A stretch of DNA of 36,827 nucleotides from positions 1-36,827 of the forward strand of contig WRCE01000018.1 in NCBI GenBank assembly GCA_009784005.1, in the 5' to 3' direction. This DNA comes from Candidatus Methanimicrococcus labiotermitis. Lineage in GTDB: Archaea; Halobacteriota; Methanosarcinia; Methanosarcinales; Methanosarcinaceae. The position numbers and the translations under genes were made by a program. Under the pieces are notes generated by a model, which had not been told where the DNA came from, did not search any database, and saw nothing but the letters and a program-made list of their open reading frames with translations. Positions 25,500 to 34,292 of this stretch are shown here, one piece after another (position 1 is the first letter of the stretch; each line of letters starts with the position of its first letter).

Positions 25500-25853
25500 A
25501 TGATTGTTAAAGAAGTCGTTGGCGAAGAACTCTTGACCCTTGCCGAAGTTAAGGAAATGCTTACTCAAATAATGGAAGAAAGGCGCGAAGTGAGTGACGA
25601 AGAACAGGTTTATGAATTCAGAAAAGCTTTGAATCACGCCGAAGTTTTCGCAAAATTGAGCGCAAAGGACGCCAAAGAACTGGTCGCCAAACTTTTAGAG
25701 TTTGAGAAAATGAGACCGGTGGTTGCCGTCAGAATCGCCGACATCCTTCCGCAGTCCAGAGATGAACTCAGATCTATTTACGCGAAAGAAAAATTCACCT
25801 TAAAAGATGAAGACCTGGATGCCATTTTGGACGTTGTCAGGCAATACGCTTAA
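25500..25853 (+). CDS. rpoF: DNA-directed RNA polymerase subunit F (Rpb4)
   Basis: This 117-residue protein matches archaeal Rpo4/RpoF, which with Rpo7 forms the stalk of RNA polymerase. Visible features are the N-terminal IVKEVVGEELLTLAEVKEML, the central helix FAKLSAKDAKELVAKLLEF and the HRDC-like IADILPQSRDELRSIYAKE. Its length is normal. GGAAGTG about 10 bases before ATG 25500 is the likely ribosome-binding site. In many euryarchaea the next genes are a DUF655 gene and rsmA; here a minisatellite and aIF2-alpha follow instead. Confidence 0.92.
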   Translation: MIVKEVVGEELLTLAEVKEMLTQIMEERREVSDEEQVYEFRKALNHAEVFAKLSAKDAKELVAKLLEFEKMRPVVAVRIADILPQSRDELRSIYAKEKFTLKDEDLDAILDVVRQYA

Positions 25854-25857
25854 TGGC

Positions 25858-26014
25858 GTTTTCAAAGGCGTTTTTTCAAGCGTATTCAAAGGCGTTTTTT
25901 CAAGCGTATTCAAAGGCGTTTTTTCAAGCGTATTCAAAGGCGTTTTTTCAAGCGTATTCAAAGGCGTTTTTTCAAGCGCTTTCAAAAACGTTTTCAAAAA
26001 CGTTTTCAAAAACG
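25858..26014. repeat. 24-bp tandem repeat after rpoF
   Basis: The unit TTTTTTCAAGCGTATTCAAAGGCG repeats four to five times, then decays into three AAAAACGTTTTC units. It starts 4 bases after the rpoF stop. Loose ATCGCGGCAA repeats and a TATA-like CTTTTATATTC at about 26108 follow before aIF2-alpha; no gene is seen in 25854-26240. Confidence 0.92.
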
Positions 26015-26240
26015 TTTCTTTTTTTTGCAGCTTTGCAATAACATCGCGGCAATTTCGCGATAACTTTGCGGCAACATCGCTGCAACTTCGTCGTCACTTT
26101 ACGGGAACCTTTTATATTCTATTATTTCTTAAGTTGTTTTAGTGTTTAAACCAAATCACCGCTCATTTCAAATCAGGAAATGAATCTTACAAAAGAATGC
26201 CTGAAATCGGAAAAAGGGAACAAAAGGAAGAGGGGAAAAA

Positions 26241-27038
26241 ATGAAAAGTAATGACTGGCCGGAAACCGGCGATTATGTTGTTTGCCATGTCACGAACGTG
26301 ACTGACTTTGGCGCTTACGTCGAGCTTGAAGAATATAAAAATAAAGAAGGATTTATCCATATTTCCGAAATCAAAGCCGGATGGGTCAAATATGTTCGCG
26401 ATTACATTCGCGAAGGGCAAAAAAATGTCTGTAAAGTCTTAAACATTGACAAAACCCGCGGCCATATCGATTTATCATTAAAAGATGTGAACGAGCATCA
26501 GAAAAGAACAAAAATCCAGCTTTGGAAAAACGAGCAGAAAGCTGAAAAATGGATTCAAATTGCCGCCGAAACAGCCGGCCTGACCGGAGAAGACGCGGAG
26601 ACGCTGTACCATAAATTCGTTTCCGAATTCGGAAGCGCTTACGCCGCTTTTGAAGAGGCTGCCATCGCCGGCGAATCTGCCTTTGAAAGCATCCCGACGG
26701 AGCCGAAAATGGCGGAAGCCATCGTCAATGTCGCTCGTGAAAACATCAAAGACGCTTTTGTTGAAATCGCCGGTTACATCGATTTGACAACCAACGCGCC
26801 CGACGGCATTGAAAAGATTCGGGAAGCGCTGAAAGCCGCGGCAACCGCCGTTGACGATACTGACGTTCGCGTTGAAGTGACCTACGTCGGTTCTCCGCGT
26901 TACAGAATCAAAGTCGTCGCGCCGGATTACAAAAAAGCCGAGGCCGTTTTAAAGAAAGCGTCGGCGGCATCCATCAAATCCATCACGGACAACGGCGGCG
27001 GCGGCGTCTTCAACCGCCACCTCGAAGCAAAAGCATAA
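26241..27038 (+). CDS. eif2a: Translation initiation factor aIF2 subunit alpha
   Basis: aIF2-alpha is part of the trimeric factor that brings initiator tRNA to the small ribosomal subunit. The 265-residue protein has an S1 domain at about 10-85 (GDYVVCHVTNVTDFGAYVEL, GFIHISEI, GHIDLSLKDV), a helical domain at about 88-170 and an alpha/beta domain at about 175-262 (DVRVEVTYVGSPRYRIKVVAPDY). This is the complete family layout. AAGGAAGAGGGG precedes the ATG. It is followed after 18 bases by nop10, the usual archaeal pair. The upstream partners common elsewhere (rpl44e, rps27e) are absent. Confidence 0.93.
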   Translation: MKSNDWPETGDYVVCHVTNVTDFGAYVELEEYKNKEGFIHISEIKAGWVKYVRDYIREGQKNVCKVLNIDKTRGHIDLSLKDVNEHQKRTKIQLWKNEQKAEKWIQIAAETAGLTGEDAETLYHKFVSEFGSAYAAFEEAAIAGESAFESIPTEPKMAEAIVNVARENIKDAFVEIAGYIDLTTNAPDGIEKIREALKAAATAVDDTDVRVEVTYVGSPRYRIKVVAPDYKKAEAVLKKASAASIKSITDNGGGGVFNRHLEAKA

Positions 27039-27056
27039 AGAACGGCTGTGATTCTG

Positions 27057-27230
27057 TTGGGAAAGAGGATTAAAAAATGCGGCGGCTGCGGCCAATACAC
27101 GCTGCTTGAAACATGCGCCCGTTGCGGCGGCTCCTGTATAAGCCCAAGGCCTGCCTCCTATTCCCCTGAAGACAGATACGGCAAATACCGCAGAATTTAT
27201 CGTGCGTCGCTTTCCTCCCAAAAGGAATAA
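27057..27230 (+). CDS. nop10: H/ACA RNP component Nop10
   Basis: Nop10 is a small zinc protein that supports Cbf5 in RNA-guided pseudouridylation. The reading begins MGKRIKKCGGCGQYTLLETC when started at TTG 27057; it has two CxxC pairs (KCGGC, CARCGG) and the family hallmark SPEDRYGKYRR. TTG 27057 is preferred because archaeal homologues usually begin M-G-x-x-I-x-K-C and GTGAT lies 5 bases upstream. GTG 27048 would add three residues. The protein is 57 residues. It is translated right after aIF2-alpha, in the same operon. Confidence 0.85.
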   Translation: MGKRIKKCGGCGQYTLLETCARCGGSCISPRPASYSPEDRYGKYRRIYRASLSSQKE

Positions 27231-27262
27231 AATAGAAAGCCATTAAAAGGAGGGAAACCGTC

Positions 27263-27979
27263 ATGAATCTCTACGATCAAATTTTTACCCGCAAGTCTGT
27301 TCGCAAATTCGACATGACTTCGTTAGACTCGGAAACGATACAGCAGATTGAAACATTTATTGCCGGGATAACTCCGTTATTACCCGGGGCGAATTTCACG
27401 CATAAAATTGTGGGAGCAGAAGAAGTCAAAGGTTTGGCACTTCCAAAAGCGCCGCACTTTTTGCTCATTTCCGGTATAGACCAGCCCTTGCGTCATGTTT
27501 GCGCCGGATTTCATTTTCAGCACGTTGAATTGTATCTGTATTCGATAGGATTAGCTACACGCTGGCTTGGCAGCGTTAAGGGTAAACAAAAAGACCCAAA
27601 CCACATTATCGGCTTTGCTTTCGGGAAACCTGCAGAAACCGCAACAAGAGAACTTTCCGAATTTGCGCGTAAACCCATAACCGAAATTGCAAAAGGAGAA
27701 GACTCGCGTTTGGAAGCGGCTCGGTTAGCGCCATCAGGTTTGAATAAACAACCGTGGTATTTTATTGTTGACGGCAATGAGGTACACGTTTACTATCAGG
27801 AAAGTTTAGGCGGCTTAATCGGGATGATGTACAAACATACCGGCGTGGACGCAGGGATTGCGTTGTGTCACATGGCTGTTGCCGGTGAGCATGAAGGAAA
27901 GCTATTCAAATTTAACGCAGAAAGGAAAAACACACCGGCGCCGCCAAAAGGCTTTGCTTATATCGGCACGGTGGAGTAA
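27263..27979 (+). CDS. Nitroreductase family protein (TM1586-like)
   Basis: This 238-residue FMN-dependent nitroreductase-type protein starts YDQIFTRKSVRKFD and has two half-repeats; the second carries RLAPSGLNKQPWYF, the flavin-binding signature of the TM1586-like group. The likely role is reduction of a small electrophile with a flavin; the natural substrate is unknown. GGAGG (about 27250) gives a strong ribosome-binding site. It sits between nop10 and the PAC2-family gene, which are normally adjacent in archaea, and is followed by repeats. This suggests later insertion, perhaps by transfer from bacteria. It has no signal peptide. Confidence 0.85.
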   Translation: MNLYDQIFTRKSVRKFDMTSLDSETIQQIETFIAGITPLLPGANFTHKIVGAEEVKGLALPKAPHFLLISGIDQPLRHVCAGFHFQHVELYLYSIGLATRWLGSVKGKQKDPNHIIGFAFGKPAETATRELSEFARKPITEIAKGEDSRLEAARLAPSGLNKQPWYFIVDGNEVHVYYQESLGGLIGMMYKHTGVDAGIALCHMAVAGEHEGKLFKFNAERKNTPAPPKGFAYIGTVE

Positions 27980-28033
27980 AAAGAGTCTGTCCGAAATTGT
28001 CTCTGAAAAAAAAGAAAGACGGCAATTCATCTT

Positions 28034-28190
28034 AAAGAATCAATCTTCAGAATCAATCTTGAATCAATCTTCAGAATCAATCTTCAGAATCAATCTTGAA
28101 TCAATCTCGAATCAATCTTTGAATCAATCTCGAATCAATCTTTGAATCAATCTTGAATCAATCTTGAATCAATTTTCAGAATTAATCTTT
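28034..28190. repeat. Degenerate AATCAATCTT(C/G)AG repeat
   Basis: More than a dozen units of GAATCAATCTT with CAGAATCAATCTT variants fill the space between the nitroreductase and PAC2-family genes. Confidence 0.85.
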
Positions 28191-28237
28191 AAAATCAATT
28201 TTTTTAAAATCGCGTTTCCGTTTGCGAGGTCTTTCGA

Positions 28238-29020
28238 ATGAATGATGAAATAATTTACCACATCGACCCGGCCGCCGAAGATTTAAATAACCCTGTTATG
28301 ATTGTCGGCTTGCCCGGCGTCGGCCATGTCGGCAAATTCGTTGCCGATCATCTGGTAGAAGTACTGGGCGCTCAAAAAATCATTGAGATTTATTCCGACC
28401 ATTTTCCGCCGCAAGTTATGGTTGGAGAGGACAGTACAGTGACACTTGTCGGAAATCGCGTTTACTTAGCGAAAACGGAGAAAACGGACCTCTTGATTTT
28501 AGCCGGCGACTCCCAAAGCACGGACCCCGCGGGCCATTACAGTTTATGCGAAACTTACATCGGATTCGCCTCTCAATTCAAAGTGAAGCGTATCTTTACG
28601 CTCGGCGGCTATCCGACAGGCATCGTCAACACTGAAAATTATGTGATCGGCGCTGTCAATAATAAAGAAATGGTCGAGCCTTTGAAAGAAAAGGGAATCA
28701 AATTCAGCCCGTCCGAACCGCCGGGCGGTATTGTCGGCGCTTCCGGCCTTATTTTAGCGTTTGCGCAATTGCGCGGCATTGACGCCGCCTGCTTGATGGG
28801 ATCAACGACGGGATACATCGCGGACCCTCTAAGCTCCAAAGAGTTGCTCGGCAAGTTATGCGGTATTTTAGAAATCGAAGTGGACTTTGCCGCGCTTGAT
28901 GAAAAAATCAAAGACATGGAACAAATGGTCGAAAAGATCAAAGATTCGGTCACCGGCGAAGAGTTTGAAAACTACGGCGTCCGCCCCTCAGCGGACGAGG
29001 ATTTGAATTATTTCGGTTGA
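28238..29020 (+). CDS. PAC2-family protein (proteasome assembly chaperone-like)
   Basis: This 260-residue protein is a full-length archaeal PAC2-family member (ATP-grasp-like fold group related to proteasome assembly chaperone 2). Hallmarks are MIVGLPGVGHVGKFVADHLV near residue 21, FPPQVMV, LILAGDSQS, FTLGGYPTG and GGIVGASGLIL. Its exact role in archaea is not settled. GAGGT about 9 bases before ATG 28238 fits the archaeal anti-Shine-Dalgarno. It is normally next to nop10; here a nitroreductase intervenes. The last codons (DEDLNYFG) appear to have seeded the tandem repeat that follows. Confidence 0.88.
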   Translation: MNDEIIYHIDPAAEDLNNPVMIVGLPGVGHVGKFVADHLVEVLGAQKIIEIYSDHFPPQVMVGEDSTVTLVGNRVYLAKTEKTDLLILAGDSQSTDPAGHYSLCETYIGFASQFKVKRIFTLGGYPTGIVNTENYVIGAVNNKEMVEPLKEKGIKFSPSEPPGGIVGASGLILAFAQLRGIDAACLMGSTTGYIADPLSSKELLGKLCGILEIEVDFAALDEKIKDMEQMVEKIKDSVTGEEFENYGVRPSADEDLNYFG

Positions 29021-29029
29021 ATTCTTTCG

Positions 29030-29262
29030 GTTGAATTATTTCAGACGAAGATTTAAATTGTTTCGGATAAATAATTTTAAACGTAGATTTGAATTATTTC
29101 GGATAATTGTTTCGGATAATTATTTCGGATAATTATTTCGGATAATTGTTTCGGATAATTATTTCGGATTATTATTTGGATAATTATTTCGGATAATTAT
29201 TTCGGATAATTATTTCGGATAATTATTTCGGATAATTATTTCGGCTGACTATTTTGATTGGT
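29030..29262. repeat. 13-bp minisatellite ATAATTATTTCGG after the PAC2 gene
   Basis: About ten units of ATAATTATTTCGG, with GTTTCGG variants, follow the gene. The first units still resemble its 3' end: GACGAAGATTTAAATTGTTTCGG repeats the coding GACGAGGATTTGAATTATTTCGG with small changes. Confidence 0.9.
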
Positions 29263-29293
29263 TATTTCGGATGATAAGTAAAAGGAGGCAAAT

Positions 29294-30682
29294 ATGGCAC
29301 TTTTTGGTACTAATGGAGTTCGCGGCGTTGCCAATGTAGAATTGACGCCTGAAATGGCGCTTGATTTGGCCCGCAGTTTGAGCACGTTCCTTTTGAACAA
29401 GAACGGAACGCCACCTAAAATCATTATCGGCACGGACACGCGGATTTCCGGTCATATGTTAAAAAACGCCGCCGTCTCCGGTCTGCTGTCCTGCGGCGCA
29501 TCTGTCATGGATATCGGCGTTGTGCCGACGCCCGCCCTTCAGTTTTATGTTAAAAAACACCGGGACGCTGACGCCGGAATTATTGTTACGGCTTCTCACA
29601 ATCCCCGTGAATACAACGGCATCAAAATGATTGCCGAAGATGGGACAGAGCTTTCAAGAGATGATGAGAAAGCCATCGAAGACATTTATTTTTCAAAGAA
29701 ATTCGGCATCGCCGATTGGACGAAAACCGGATGCCTGCTTCGTGATGACAATTGCAATGAAATGTACATCGCGGGTATTTTAGAGGCGGTGGACAAAAAA
29801 GCGATTGAAAAGAAGTCTTTTAAAATTGTCACCGACACCGGAAACGGCGCGGGGTCATTTGTGTTGCCCGACCTCGCGAGCAGGCTCAGCTGTCGCGTTT
29901 TATCAATCGGCGCCGATCCAAACGGGATGTTCCCCTGGCGAAACCCTGAGCCGCTGCCGGAAGTGTTAACGGAAATGTCGGCGGTGATTCGCCATTCCAA
30001 AGCGGATTTGGGAATCGCTCAAGACGGGGATGCCGATCGTGCCGTCTTTATGGATGAAAACGGTGATTTCATTGACGGTGAAGTCATACTGGCGGCAATC
30101 GGAAAATACATTCTTCAAAAAGAAAAAGGGCCGATTGTGACAACTGTTGCGACTTCGCGCCGTTTTGCCGATGTCGCCGAAGACGCAAAGGCTCCGATTT
30201 ATTTCACCCCCGTCGGCTCCATTGACGTCGGCCGCAAAATGGTGGAAGTGAACGCCGTTTACGGCGGAGAAGGAAACGGCGGCATGATTTTTGCGCGGCA
30301 CCAGATTTGTCGTGACGGCGCGATGGCGGCCGCCATCGTTTTGGAGATGCTTGCAAAAACCGGTATGAAAGCTTCCGAACTCAAAAAAACGGTCCCGAAT
30401 TACTTCAATGAAAAAACAAAAATCAAACTGAAAAGCCCTGATGCCAAAAAAGCGATGGCGGAAATTACCAAAAAAATGATTCGCGATAAAAAAGAAATCG
30501 GCTACCAATCCGCGGAAACCGTTGACGGCTTAAAGCTCAACTTTAATAACGGCTGGATGCTGATCCGCCCGTCCGGAACGGAACCCATCATCCGCGTTGC
30601 CGCCGAAGCGAAAACAAAAGCCGACGCTGAAAAATACGTGAAAATCGGCCAAAAGTACGTCGATGAAGCGAATGGAAGCTGA
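29294..30682 (+). CDS. glmM: Phosphoglucosamine mutase (GlmM), alpha-D-phosphohexomutase family
   Basis: The enzyme interconverts glucosamine-6-phosphate and glucosamine-1-phosphate for UDP-GlcNAc synthesis. Archaeal members may also act on other hexose phosphates. The 462-residue protein has all four domains: phosphoserine loop TASHNP (Ser101), metal loop DGDADR (244-249), sugar loop GGEGNGG and phosphate loop RPSGTEP (about 434-440). The N-terminus MALFGTNGVRGVAN is typical of the archaeal group. AAAGGAGG precedes ATG 29294. Specificity for glucosamine is inferred from family resemblance; phosphomannomutase is the alternative. Confidence 0.88.
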   Translation: MALFGTNGVRGVANVELTPEMALDLARSLSTFLLNKNGTPPKIIIGTDTRISGHMLKNAAVSGLLSCGASVMDIGVVPTPALQFYVKKHRDADAGIIVTASHNPREYNGIKMIAEDGTELSRDDEKAIEDIYFSKKFGIADWTKTGCLLRDDNCNEMYIAGILEAVDKKAIEKKSFKIVTDTGNGAGSFVLPDLASRLSCRVLSIGADPNGMFPWRNPEPLPEVLTEMSAVIRHSKADLGIAQDGDADRAVFMDENGDFIDGEVILAAIGKYILQKEKGPIVTTVATSRRFADVAEDAKAPIYFTPVGSIDVGRKMVEVNAVYGGEGNGGMIFARHQICRDGAMAAAIVLEMLAKTGMKASELKKTVPNYFNEKTKIKLKSPDAKKAMAEITKKMIRDKKEIGYQSAETVDGLKLNFNNGWMLIRPSGTEPIIRVAAEAKTKADAEKYVKIGQKYVDEANGS

Positions 30683-30749
30683 CGTCGAATTTCCAATAAA
30701 AACGAACATTTTCTTTTTTTTCTTTTTCCTTTTATTCATTTATTTTTTT

Positions 30750-30821
30750 GTACATGCACCAGCTTTTTTTGTACATGCACCAGCTTTTTTTTGAAATAGC
30801 CGTTCGCTTCGCGAACGTGGC
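30750..30821 (+). repeat. Solo copy of the palindromic terminal repeat
   Basis: Contains TGTACATGCACCAGCTTTTTTT twice in variant form, GAAATAGC, the perfect hairpin CGTTCGC-TTC-GCGAACG (30801-30817) and GTGGC. It matches the inverted repeats of the element at 36244-36624 and abuts a CTGCTACCGCCACTG minisatellite, as does the inverted copy at 36244. Confidence 0.85.
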
Positions 30822-30930
30822 ACTGCTACCGCCACTGCTGCCACCGCCACTGCTGTCACCGCCACTGCTGTCACCGCCACTGCTGTCACCGCCACTGCTG
30901 TCACCGCCACTGCTGTCACCGCCACTATTG
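30822..30930. repeat. 15-bp minisatellite CCGCCACTGCTGTCA
   Basis: About seven units of CCGCCACTGCTGTCA or CCGCCACTGCTGCCA directly follow the palindromic repeat. The rest of the spacer 30683-31210 holds T-rich sequence after glmM (30710-30750), the palindrome at 31017-31069 and A-rich runs near the hisF end; no gene is seen. Confidence 0.92.
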
Positions 30931-31016
30931 CTAACCCGATAAAAACGAGTAGCCTTTCAGCTGAGTGAAAACGAACGCCTTGTAATCAATTAAAACAAAA
31001 AACCACACAAACCGAC

Positions 31017-31069
31017 CTCCATTTTCGGAGTTGGGCGATGCGAAGCAGCGCTCAAATCCGAAAATGGAG
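31017..31069. repeat. 13-bp perfect inverted repeat between glmM and hisF
   Basis: CTCCATTTTCGGA (31017-31029) pairs perfectly with TCCGAAAATGGAG (31057-31069) around a 27-nt loop containing GATGCGAAGCAGCGCTC. It lies between two convergent genes and could act as a bidirectional terminator. On the minus strand a T-rich run follows it. It resembles the palindrome at 24450-24505. Confidence 0.65.
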
Positions 31070-31210
31070 CTTTCTGCTAAAAATATAACGAGAAATTGAA
31101 ACAGTTTTTTTTGAAAAAAGCAAGCAGAAATAGCAAACAGTATTTTTTTGAAAAAAACAAAAAAACAAAAAAAACCAAAGAAGGAAAGGAACAATTGTTC
31201 CTCCCATTAA

Positions 31211-32029
31211 TCACTGTTTGACAGAGATTCCTCTTTTGCGGAATTCTTCTTTAACGTCGCCGACCGTGTATTTGTTAAAGTGGAAGACGCTGGCCGCCAA
31301 AACGGCGCCGGCATCGCCGATTGTTACGCCTTCGACCATGTGTTCCAATGTGCCGACGCCGCCTGATGCGATGACGGGGATGGAGACGGCTTTTGCGACC
31401 GCGCGGGTGATTGGTAAGTCATATCCGTCGCGCGTGCCGTCGCGGTCTTTGGAGGTGAGCAAGATTTCGCAGGCGCCGAGCGCCTCGACTTTTTTGGCCC
31501 ATTCGATGGTGTCGATTCCGGTTCCTTCGTTGCCGCCCATGATGACAACTTCATACCAGAATTTTTCGCCGTTTTCTTCAAAAACTTTAACGCCCTCAAC
31601 GGCGGTGTCGGGGTTTCTTTTGCAGTCGACGGCAACGACGATTTTATCGGCGCCGAATTCCTTGACAGCCTTGGAAATGAATGACGGGTCTTTCACGCCG
31701 GCTGTGTTAATGGAAACCTTCGCCGCGCCCGCCGCCAAATTCTTCTGAGCGGCTTCAAGGGATGAAATGCCGCCGCCGATTGTGAACGGGATAGAAATCT
31801 CGGCCGCCGCTCTCTTAATCACATCAAGCAGCGTTTCTCTTCCTTTAACGGAAGCCGTGATGTCCAAAAAGACAATCTCATCGGCGCCTTGTTTCTCATA
31901 CTTTTTCGCGAACTCAACGGGGTCCCCCGCATCTTTCAATTCTTCAAACTCAATTCCTTTCACCACTCTGCCGCCTTTTTCATCCAGAAGAAGGTCAAGA
32001 CAGGGGATAATCCTCTTTTCTTTCGTCAT
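31211..32029 (-). CDS. hisF: Imidazole glycerol phosphate synthase subunit HisF
   Basis: HisF is the cyclase that converts PRFAR and ammonia (from HisH) to imidazole glycerol phosphate and AICAR. The 272-residue TIM barrel has the catalytic IIPCLDL with Asp12, FTIGGGISS, VAVDCKRN and LLTSKDRDGT, whose Asp195 matches the second catalytic Asp. Phosphate-binding loops IASGGVG and VLAASVFH are present. A TATA box read on the minus strand at 32051-32059 is about 22 bases from the start codon, so the leader is very short and transcription independent of hisGAB. HisH is not in the window. Confidence 0.95.
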   Translation of the reverse strand: MTKEKRIIPCLDLLLDEKGGRVVKGIEFEELKDAGDPVEFAKKYEKQGADEIVFLDITASVKGRETLLDVIKRAAAEISIPFTIGGGISSLEAAQKNLAAGAAKVSINTAGVKDPSFISKAVKEFGADKIVVAVDCKRNPDTAVEGVKVFEENGEKFWYEVVIMGGNEGTGIDTIEWAKKVEALGACEILLTSKDRDGTRDGYDLPITRAVAKAVSIPVIASGGVGTLEHMVEGVTIGDAGAVLAASVFHFNKYTVGDVKEEFRKRGISVKQ

Positions 32030-32050
32030 AATTTAGACTGATTTGAAGTA

Positions 32051-32059
32051 GAATATAAA
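32051..32059 (-). promoter_or_regulatory. TATA box of hisF
   Basis: TTTATATTC on the minus strand, 22 bases upstream of the hisF ATG. Confidence 0.55.
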
Positions 32060-32060
32060 C

Positions 32061-32456
32061 CTTTTTAACAAAACCCCCGCGCTGACATTTGACCGGACAT
32101 TTGATGGATATTTGAAAGTCAAAATAATCGGATTTTCGCCGAAATGTAATCTGCCCCCTATTGGTTTTCATATCCGCGGGATATGGCGGGGAATGAACGA
32201 ATTAAAATGAATAATTCTGACGATTTATTATTCGTACTATGCATAATTTGACAGAAGTTAAGAAAACAAACGGCATAAGGCAGCGTAAGGCGGTGTATGG
32301 CAGCTAAAAAATTCCGGTTGAATGGTTCAAAAAAAACAATCCCGAATTCAACGGAGAACGTGCATCATCTCCGATAAAATAATGAGGGTGATTATCATCC
32401 TATATGATAGATTTGGCGCGATACGGTTAAAACAAAACAACAATTGAAGGAATAAA
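32061..32456. other. Spacer between hisF and the membrane protein gene
   Basis: This divergent spacer holds no gene that I can support. It contains loose GGCATAAGGCAGCGTAAGGCGG repeats near 32270 and an AT-rich stretch with CCTATATGATAG (about 32399-32410), a possible TATA box for the gene at 32457. Confidence 0.5.
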
Positions 32457-33377
32457 ATGACGAAATGGAATTTGTCAAAAGACACGGAACTCCATTCTGC
32501 AGAAACAATAACAGCATTAAAAGATTTTTGTTTTTGGACAGCCGGCCCTTTGATTATTTTTCTTTCTCTGAATTTTCTGTCCCTTTTGTTGACTGTTTTT
32601 CTTGCATTCACCAATGAAATAAAACTTTCAAACATCAATTTTATTCAAGGATTCTATTTGCCTCAGCTGACATTGGTTCTTATTTTTTCGATTTTCATTC
32701 CGTATCTCGTTTACAAAATGCTGAAGCCTTCATTTCATTACAATTTAAGCTTCTTCTTCCTCGGTTCTGCCGCTTTTATGCAAGGCGTCATTCTGTTATA
32801 TTTATTACAAGCATTTTCCAACATCGGTCAGCCGCAAATTCAGGGTCCCGAATTTCTATGGGCGTATGCTGTTCTTTTTTTGTTTCTGTATTTTATTTTC
32901 ATGATTTTGTCATCGGTTTTTGAAAATTTCAAAGAAGCGAAAAAAGAAACGAAACCGAAAGATAAAACCAAAATCGGGATAATGATAATTTCAAGTTTGA
33001 TATTTATTGCCTGTCTCATTTTCGTTGTTCAATTCGATTATCAACTGATCAGAGAAGGGGCCTTACTCGGAACAGCATACGCTTTCTTGCCGTCACTCCT
33101 TTTCCTGTATGCGTTTTATAAGCTTTTATTCAAATCAAAAGTAACCGGAAGACAATTTGTATATTTGCCGGCATCTGTTTTCATTTGTATGACAGGCGCG
33201 ATGGTCATAACGGTGATACTGATAACCGCCGCCGGTGCTCTTTTACCTTTAGATCATGCGCCTTATTCATATTATACTTTAACAAATATGACACGATGGG
33301 TAATCTGTAACGCAATAAGCTGTTTCCTTTACATCGCAACAATAAAACAGATATCAAAAGGCGTCAAAAAATCTTAA
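32457..33377 (+). CDS. Uncharacterised multi-pass membrane protein
   Basis: I do not recognise a family. The 306-residue protein has about eight hydrophobic helices at roughly 26-50, 66-87, 95-120, 132-157, 173-195, 203-226, 235-262 and 280-297. A charged cytoplasmic-type loop (ENFKEAKKETKPKDKTK) lies between helices 4 and 5, and the C-terminus is basic (KQISKGVKKS). No catalytic or transporter motif stands out. GAAGG lies 8 bases before ATG 32457. It is on the strand opposite the his genes and separates hisB from hisF, so it is probably a later arrival in this locus. Confidence 0.75.
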   Translation: MTKWNLSKDTELHSAETITALKDFCFWTAGPLIIFLSLNFLSLLLTVFLAFTNEIKLSNINFIQGFYLPQLTLVLIFSIFIPYLVYKMLKPSFHYNLSFFFLGSAAFMQGVILLYLLQAFSNIGQPQIQGPEFLWAYAVLFLFLYFIFMILSSVFENFKEAKKETKPKDKTKIGIMIISSLIFIACLIFVVQFDYQLIREGALLGTAYAFLPSLLFLYAFYKLLFKSKVTGRQFVYLPASVFICMTGAMVITVILITAAGALLPLDHAPYSYYTLTNMTRWVICNAISCFLYIATIKQISKGVKKS

Positions 33378-33385
33378 AGAATGTA

Positions 33386-33482
33386 AAAAAGGGAAAAGCA
33401 AAAAGGGAGAAAGCAAAAAGGGAGAAAGCAAAAAGGGAAAAAGCAAAAAGGAAAAAAGCAAAAAGGGAAAAAGCAAAAAGCG
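33386..33482. repeat. 15-bp repeat AAAAAGGGAGAAAGC
   Basis: About six units of AAAAAGGGARAAAGC lie between the convergent membrane protein gene and hisB. Confidence 0.88.
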
Positions 33483-33529
33483 GATGAAACAAAAAGAAAA
33501 AACAAAAAGGCGGATTCGCGAAACCGCGC

Positions 33530-34120
33530 TTACAAAACGCCTTTTGTGCTCTTGATATCCTGCCCTTCAACAACGGCTGCCCGTTTCATGGCGTAAGCGA
33601 ATGCCTTGAACAGCGCTTCGGTTTTGTGGTGGTCGTTGTCGCCCTCCACTTTCATATTCATATTGATGCCGGCAGCGGACGCGAACGATTCAAAGAAGTG
33701 TTTTGTCATCTGTGTGCTGTAAGCGCCGATGACAGGGGATAAGAATTCCGCCTCCATGACCAAAAAGCTGCGGCCGCTTATGTCTATTGCAACTTCCGCC
33801 AGCGATTCGTCCATCGGGATACGGGCTTCTCCGAAGCGCGCAATACCGCGTTTGTCGCCGAGCGCTTTTGCTGTTGCCTGACCGAGAACGATTCCCGTGT
33901 CTTCCACCAAGTGGTGACCGTCAATGTGCAAGTCGCCGGCGGCTTTAACGGTTAAATCAAAGCCTGAGTGGCGGGCAAACGCGTCAAGCATGTGGTCAAA
34001 AAAACCGATGCCCGTCTCAACGGCAGCTTTTCCGCCGCCGTCCAAATTGATTTCAATCGTAATGTCCGTTTCTTTGGTTTTTCTTGAGACGGACGCTTTT
34101 CGGATTTGTTCCTGAGACAT
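33530..34120 (-). CDS. hisB: Imidazoleglycerol-phosphate dehydratase HisB
   Basis: HisB removes water from imidazole glycerol phosphate to give imidazole acetol phosphate. The 196-residue protein is a stand-alone dehydratase with the two manganese-binding His clusters of the repeated fold: [24 protein letters not shown] and [14 protein letters not shown]. Length is normal. AAGGAAGGAAG precedes the ATG on the minus strand. It is downstream of hisA by about 170 bases that hold GTAAATGTGAT-like and CTTCTTATTTATT repeats, so it may need its own promoter. Confidence 0.95.
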   Translation of the reverse strand: MSQEQIRKASVSRKTKETDITIEINLDGGGKAAVETGIGFFDHMLDAFARHSGFDLTVKAAGDLHIDGHHLVEDTGIVLGQATAKALGDKRGIARFGEARIPMDESLAEVAIDISGRSFLVMEAEFLSPVIGAYSTQMTKHFFESFASAAGINMNMKVEGDNDHHKTEALFKAFAYAMKRAAVVEGQDIKSTKGVL

Positions 34121-34292
34121 CGTTCTTCCTTCCTTTTCGATTATAAACGATATAATTGTGAAATAATTGTGATGTAAATGTGATGTAAATGTGATGTAAA
34201 TGTGATTTTATAACAGTTCTTCTTATTTATTGCCGTTCTTCTTATTTCTTATTTATTACCGGTCTTCTTATTTATTTGTATTTTCTGAACGG

